From NCBI GenBank assembly GCA_003647095.1, contig QMME01000122.1, positions 1 to 10,166 of the forward strand: a DNA stretch of 10,166 bases, written 5' to 3'. The notes under the pieces were generated by a model. That model had not been told where the DNA came from. It saw only the letters and a program-made list of their open reading frames with translations, and searched no databases. The DNA comes from Deltaproteobacteria bacterium. GTDB lineage: Bacteria; Myxococcota; B64-G9. Positions 5,987 through 10,166 of the stretch are shown in pieces. A program made the position numbers and the translations under genes. Positions within the stretch are counted from its first letter, which is position 1. Each line of letters opens with the position of its first letter.

Positions 5987-6685
5987 ATGCGCACCTCGAA
6001 GACACTGACAGTGATGCTGTTGCTGGGCTGGCTGGCACCCGCCCGGGCGGCAGAGGAGAAGGCCAAGGCCCCGGCCCCCCAAAAGGTGGAGGTCCGCCAG
6101 GATCGCATCAAGGCCATCCAGCGCAAGCCCTTCATCAAGAAGGGTCGCTGGGATCTCAGCCCCCTGTTCGTGCTCAGCCTCAACGACGCCTTCTACCAGA
6201 AGATGGGCGGGGGAGCCTCCATTGCCTACCACGTGGCCGACAGCCTGGGAATAGAGTTGCATGCCGCCTTCGTGGGCACCATCCAGACCGACATGGTCAC
6301 CTTCTTCCAGCAGGCCAACCAGGCCCTGCCCAAGGTCAGCCAGCTGCGCTACTACATGACGCTCAATGCCCAGTGGTCCCCCCTCTACGGCAAGCTCAGC
6401 GTGTTCACCGATGAGATCGTGCATTTCGACGCCTACCTGGTGGGCGGTTTCGGCATCGCCCAGACGGAAACGGGGGTCAAGTTCGCCAGCAACGTCGGCC
6501 TGGGATTGCGCTACTTCCTGGCTTCCTGGCTGGTGCTGAAAGTGGAGGTGCGCGATCTCATCTACACCGAGAAGCTGCGCCTCGACGTGCAGCGTACCGA
6601 TTTCACCGACGTGCAGAACCACGTGATGCTGGCGGCCGGGGTGAGCTTCTTCCTGCCGGTCGACTTCGAGTACCAGTACCAGTAG
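5987..6685 (+). CDS. Outer-membrane beta-barrel protein, GltA/GltB-like (second of paralogous pair)
   Basis: A 232-residue paralog of the preceding protein. The signal peptide is about 1-21 (cleavage after APARA), followed by a charged linker (22-54) richer in Lys and Pro than in its sister. Matching blocks are SLNDAFYQKMGGG (64-76), WSPLYGK (130-136), VHFDAYLVGGFG (145-156), NVGLGLRYF (169-177) and VLKVEVRDLIYTEKL (183-197). It should form a barrel in the outer membrane. In M. xanthus two such proteins, GltA and GltB, act together with the TPR protein GltC, and here a GltC-like gene follows directly. Its ATG is one base beyond the previous stop, and GGGAGGA (5975-5981) inside the previous gene serves as Shine-Dalgarno, implying coupled translation and a fixed ratio of the two barrels. 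The C-terminus is unusual for a barrel, ending FEYQYQ rather than in a terminal Phe. Confidence 0.82.
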   Translation: MRTSKTLTVMLLLGWLAPARAAEEKAKAPAPQKVEVRQDRIKAIQRKPFIKKGRWDLSPLFVLSLNDAFYQKMGGGASIAYHVADSLGIELHAAFVGTIQTDMVTFFQQANQALPKVSQLRYYMTLNAQWSPLYGKLSVFTDEIVHFDAYLVGGFGIAQTETGVKFASNVGLGLRYFLASWLVLKVEVRDLIYTEKLRLDVQRTDFTDVQNHVMLAAGVSFFLPVDFEYQYQ

Positions 6686-6705
6686 TCGGTGCCAAGGAGA
6701 GCCAG

Positions 6706-8691
6706 ATGAACGTGCAACTCCACAGGCGGATTTTGATGGTAGCGGCCGGCGTGCTGGCCTGGTCGTTGCTGGTCGTGGTCCCGGGAGGGGATGCCGGCCC
6801 CAGGCTGGGGTTGGCCGGGGCCCTGGCCCAGGATGACTTCGGCTTCGACCTCAGCGGCGAGGAGAAGCCGAAGAAGAAGAAAAAGAAAAAGACCAGGAAG
6901 AGGAAGGCCGGCAGGAAGAAGGCCGCTGCCGGGGCCCGGGCCGGCAAGGGAGGCAAGCAGGCCGAGGAGATGAGCCTGGGGTTCGAGGCCCTGGACGTCT
7001 CGGTCAAGAGCCCCGAGAAGGTGGCCATGGAAAAGGCCCTGGACAAGATGAAAGACCGCAACTACGCCGGGGCGGCGGCCGCCTTCTGGGACATCTACAA
7101 CAATCCCAAGGCCAAGCAGTACTTCCAGAGCGCCGAGTACCAGCTGGCCAAGGCCCTGTACCGGCTGGGCCTGTACCACTCGGCATTGTGGCGCTTCGGC
7201 ATGATCCTCGACAAGGGAGTGGAGCACAAGTACTTCAAGACCTCGCTGGAGTGGCTGTTCTTCATCAGTCACAAGATCACCGACCAGGCCGAGGTGCTCA
7301 AGGACGTGGCCCGCTACGCCGACATCGAGTTTCCCAAAAAGTACCGCGACGAGTTTCGTTTCCTGCTGGCCAAGTACTTCTACTTCCGCGCCCTGGAGGT
7401 GGAGAAGGCGGGGGCGCCCGCTCCCAAGCCCAAGGTCAAGCCCAAGAAGAAGGAACCGGCGGAGGATTCCTTCGGGTTCGACCTGGGAGGCGGGGAGGAG
7501 GCGGAGCAGCAGCCGGCCGCCCAGGACGACAGCGGTGGCTTCGGCCTGGATCTCGACGTGGAGAAGAAGACCGGACCCTCGGCCCTGCCCACCGACGTCG
7601 TCGGGTTCCTCTCCAAGTCCAAGGCGCTCATCCTGCAGGTGTCGGAGAAGAGCAAGTTCTACCCCCGGGCCAAGTACCTGGAAGGCATCATCCTCTACAA
7701 GCAGGGCAATCACCAGGAAGCGGTGGAAGCCTTCAAGCAGGTGGTGCGCATCCTCCATCCCAAGACAGGCAGGTTCCGCGACGACGCCCTGCGGGAACGG
7801 GCCTTTTTCCAGCTGGCCCGCACCCACTACGAGTACAAGCAGTTCAACTTCGCCCTGTTCTACTACGACCGCATCGGGCGCGATTCCGAGGCCTGGCTGG
7901 AGAGCCTGTTCGAGGCCAGCTGGGCCTGGTTCCGGCTGGGCAAGTTCCAGAAGGCGCTCGGCAACCTGATCACCCTCGACAGTCCCTTCTTCCGCGACGA
8001 GTATTTCCCCGAGGGCCTGGTGTTGAAGGCCGTCACCTACTACGAGAACTGCCGTTACCCGGAGTCGAACCAGATCGTCAAGGAGTTCCAGGAGCGGTTC
8101 GAGCCCCTGCACAAGGAGCTGAAGAAGCTGCTGGCCCAGGCCAGCACGCCGGAAACGGCCTACCGCCAGCTGCTGGCCATCCAGAAGGCGCCGCCCCGGG
8201 GCGAGGCCGGGCGCATGCTACGCCGCATCCTCAAGCTGGCCCTCAGCGACAAGGACCTGAAGCTGCTCAACTCGTCGGTGCTGGAGCTGGAGCGCGAGCT
8301 GCGCCGCATCCACCGCTCCAAGTCGGTGTTCTCCAATTCCAAGCTGGCCAAGCGCCTGGTCGACTACCTCAACGAGCGCAAGAAGGGTCTCATCAAGAAG
8401 GCCGGGGTGCTGACCAAGCGCCGCCTGGAGCAGGAGCGGGAGTACCTGGCCAGCCTGCTCAGCCAGGCGCTGCGCATCAAGCTGGAGAACGACACCGCCG
8501 AGCTGGAAGTGCTCAAGCGCATGCAGGCCTCCGGCGAGGAGGACCTGGGCCCGACGCTGTTGCCCTACCAGTGGACGGCGGCCACCGACGACGAGAAGCT
8601 CTACTGGCCTTACGAGGGCGAGTTCTGGCGCGACGAGCTGGGCACCTACGAGTACACCCTGACCTGGGGCTGTCGCAAGCAGGTGGAGTAG
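6706..8691 (+). CDS. gltC: Periplasmic TPR protein, GltC-like
   Basis: A 661-residue protein with a long signal peptide (cleavage probably after GALA at 41). Next come an acidic DDFGFDL motif (43-49), a very basic tract (seven Lys at 56-62 plus further K/R to 72), and helical repeats of TPR type (about 103-235). A second low-complexity linker (234-290) repeats the motif as DSFGFDL (254-260) and a variant GGFGLDLD (277-284). A second TPR block (about 320-470, for example YLEGIILYKQGNHQEAVEAF) follows, then a charged helical region (500-610), likely coiled coil, and a conserved aromatic end, YWPYEGEFWRDEL (633-645). That ending and the position after two barrel genes resemble M. xanthus GltC, a periplasmic outer-membrane-associated gliding protein. 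A good Shine-Dalgarno (AAGGAGA, 6694-6700) fixes the ATG. Known: GltC works with GltA and GltB. Inferred: same role here; the organism need not glide. Confidence 0.75.
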   Translation: MNVQLHRRILMVAAGVLAWSLLVVVPGGDAGPRLGLAGALAQDDFGFDLSGEEKPKKKKKKKTRKRKAGRKKAAAGARAGKGGKQAEEMSLGFEALDVSVKSPEKVAMEKALDKMKDRNYAGAAAAFWDIYNNPKAKQYFQSAEYQLAKALYRLGLYHSALWRFGMILDKGVEHKYFKTSLEWLFFISHKITDQAEVLKDVARYADIEFPKKYRDEFRFLLAKYFYFRALEVEKAGAPAPKPKVKPKKKEPAEDSFGFDLGGGEEAEQQPAAQDDSGGFGLDLDVEKKTGPSALPTDVVGFLSKSKALILQVSEKSKFYPRAKYLEGIILYKQGNHQEAVEAFKQVVRILHPKTGRFRDDALRERAFFQLARTHYEYKQFNFALFYYDRIGRDSEAWLESLFEASWAWFRLGKFQKALGNLITLDSPFFRDEYFPEGLVLKAVTYYENCRYPESNQIVKEFQERFEPLHKELKKLLAQASTPETAYRQLLAIQKAPPRGEAGRMLRRILKLALSDKDLKLLNSSVLELERELRRIHRSKSVFSNSKLAKRLVDYLNERKKGLIKKAGVLTKRRLEQEREYLASLLSQALRIKLENDTAELEVLKRMQASGEEDLGPTLLPYQWTAATDDEKLYWPYEGEFWRDELGTYEYTLTWGCRKQVE

Positions 8692-8712
8692 CAATTTGCC
8701 GGGGAGAAGAGC

Positions 8713-10166
8713 ATGAAAAGACTGCTGTCGTCAGTGTTGCTGGCCGGTTGGCTGGTGGCGGGCTGGCCCGGGGCGGTTCCCCCGGCCGCGGCCTACGGTA
8801 CCGGCAAGCAGGTCAAGGCCAAGAGGCGTCGTCCCACGCTGGAGTACCAGCGCTTCCGGCGCCGGCGCGAAGTCGACGTGCAGATGGAGCAGAAGCGCAA
8901 GGCCATCCGCGAACAGCTGAAGAAGTTGCTGGAGTACGAGCAGGATGCCAAGGAGCGCCCGGCGTTGTTGTTCCGCCTGGCCGAGAACTACTTCGAGGAG
9001 GCCACCGCCTACTTCTACCGGGCCCAGCGCCTGGACGAGAAACTGGCCGCCGATCCCACCAACGAGAGCCTGCGCCGGCGGGTGGAACAGCAGAAGAGGC
9101 AATTGCGCAAGAAGGAAGACGTCTGGCGCAGCAAGGCCATCGACATGTACCGCCAGGTGGTCAGGAAATATACCAACTATCCCGGCCGGGACCAGGTGTT
9201 GTTCTACCTGGGCTATTCCCTGTGGGACATGGAGCGCTACCAGGAAGCGCTCAAGACCTACCGCGAGCTGATCAGCAGCTATCCCAAGTCCAAGTACGTC
9301 CCCGATGCCTACCTGGCCTTCGGGGAGTACTACTTCGACAAGGCCAAGCTGGACCGGGCCCTGATGGCCTACAAGAAGGTCACCGAGTACAAGGAGAGCG
9401 AGGTCTACCCCTATGCCCTGTACAAGCAGGGCTGGTGCTACTACAACCTGCACGAGTGGGAAAAGGCCATGGAGATGTTCAAGCAGGTCATCTACCTGGC
9501 CGACATGGAAGAGGGCACCACCGGCAGGCGCATCGAGATCCGCAAGGAGGCCCTGAAGGACTTCACCCTGACCTACTCCCACAAGGGCGGCGCCAGCGTC
9601 GCCCCGAGGATATTCAAGTCCCTGGCGCCCAGGGAGGCCCAGAGCATGCTGGTCAGCCTGGCCGGCATGTACTTCGGCGACGGCCAGGACAAGAAGGCCA
9701 TCCTGCTGTACTCCTACCTGATCAAGCAGGCCGGCTGCTCGGCCGAGGTCCCCTTCTACCAGGGACGGGTGGTCGACTGCGCCTCGCGGGTGGGCAACAA
9801 GCGCTACACCGTCAAGCAGGTCAGGCGCCTGGTCGAGCTGTTCAAGGACGTGCAGCGCTGCCTGAAGAACCCCAACCGGAAGCAGAAGGAGCGCCTGAAA
9901 GAGGCCCGGGAACTGGCCGAGATCACCCTGCGCAAGCTGTCGTCGACCTGGTACAAGGAGGCCAAGGAGACCAAGCAGACGCAGACCTTCGAGTATGCCC
10001 AGGAGATGTTCGGCGACTACCTGGAACTGTTTCCCAACTCCCCCGACGCCTACGACATGCGCTTCGCCTACGCCGAGCTGCTGTTCCACCGCCTGCACCG
10101 CTACGAACGGGCGGCGGTCGAGTACACCCGGGTGGTACAGCACGACCTGAGGTGGCTCAAGAAGCA
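8713..10166 (+). CDS. Periplasmic TPR protein, partial (Glt-type), continues beyond window
   Basis: The reading frame stays open from ATG 8713 to the end of the window (484 codons and two bases), so the C-terminus is missing. A signal peptide is clear (MKRLLSS, hydrophobic to about 20, cleavage near PPAAA at 27) and there is no lipobox, so the protein is probably soluble periplasmic. A basic, helical stretch (33-80) leads into TPR-like repeats at about 83-115, 160-193 (FYLGYSLWDMERYQEALKTY), 196-228, 232-266 (ALYKQGWCYYNLHEWEKAM) and 443-475, with less regular helical sequence between. The GWCYYNL-type repeat is typical of large deltaproteobacterial TPR proteins such as the gliding proteins GltD and GltE. 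Which one cannot be decided without the remainder. It follows the gltC-like gene by 21 bases with a GGGGAGAAGAG ribosome site (8701-8711), so it is in the same operon. Confidence 0.8.
   Translation, partial: MKRLLSSVLLAGWLVAGWPGAVPPAAAYGTGKQVKAKRRRPTLEYQRFRRRREVDVQMEQKRKAIREQLKKLLEYEQDAKERPALLFRLAENYFEEATAYFYRAQRLDEKLAADPTNESLRRRVEQQKRQLRKKEDVWRSKAIDMYRQVVRKYTNYPGRDQVLFYLGYSLWDMERYQEALKTYRELISSYPKSKYVPDAYLAFGEYYFDKAKLDRALMAYKKVTEYKESEVYPYALYKQGWCYYNLHEWEKAMEMFKQVIYLADMEEGTTGRRIEIRKEALKDFTLTYSHKGGASVAPRIFKSLAPREAQSMLVSLAGMYFGDGQDKKAILLYSYLIKQAGCSAEVPFYQGRVVDCASRVGNKRYTVKQVRRLVELFKDVQRCLKNPNRKQKERLKEARELAEITLRKLSSTWYKEAKETKQTQTFEYAQEMFGDYLELFPNSPDAYDMRFAYAELLFHRLHRYERAAVEYTRVVQHDLRWLKK

Noticed and set aside
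5194..6183. Minus-strand open frame of 329 codons
   Set aside because: Antisense to the two beta-barrel genes, whose paralogy and signal peptides show which strand is coding.
6562..8112. Minus-strand open frame of 516 codons
   Set aside because: Leu/Gly/Val-rich mirror of the GltC-like gene; no signal or motif of its own.
8731..10143. Minus-strand open frame of 470 codons
   Set aside because: Antisense to the partial TPR gene, which has a signal peptide, a ribosome site and consistent TPRs.

Overview
The window comes from a GC-rich Gram-negative bacterium. Gene content points to the Myxococcota or a related deltaproteobacterial lineage. The clues are two adjacent outer-membrane beta-barrel proteins of a family common in myxobacteria, two TPR proteins resembling the gliding-motility (Glt) machinery of Myxococcus xanthus, and a cysteine-rich lipoprotein of a style frequent in that group. 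Taxonomy is inferred from gene families only, since no rRNA or tRNA gene is visible.

Layout. Bases 1-305 hold no convincing gene. They are clearly less GC-rich than the rest and carry four hairpin-forming inverted repeats, one of them perfect with 14-bp arms. From 306 to 3713 (+) a single large gene encodes an AsmA-superfamily envelope protein with an N-terminal membrane anchor. It converges on two minus-strand lipoprotein genes: a DUF1318/YdbL-like lipoprotein (3750-4346) and, upstream of it in the same transcription unit, a lipoprotein with 27 cysteines (4309-5040). A hairpin that includes both converging stop codons separates the AsmA gene from the lipoprotein pair.

The divergent region 5041-5283 carries a good sigma70-like promoter (TTGACA, 18 bp, TACGAT) reading right and a strong Shine-Dalgarno for each flanking gene. 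Rightward from 5284 runs a tightly packed operon: two paralogous signal-peptide beta-barrel proteins (5284-5985 and 5987-6685), a 661-residue periplasmic TPR protein resembling GltC (6706-8691), and a second TPR protein that runs off the window end (8713-10166).

How it fits together. All seven genes appear to encode envelope proteins. The AsmA-like protein and the YdbL-like lipoprotein recall the E. coli YdbH/YnbE/YdbL system, which maintains outer-membrane lipid homeostasis by bridging the two membranes. The barrel-barrel-TPR order recalls the M. xanthus gltB-gltA-gltC group, part of the outer-membrane platform of the gliding motor. Whether this organism glides cannot be told from the window. 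The cysteine-rich lipoprotein divergent from the glt-like operon is the least explained gene and a candidate surface partner.
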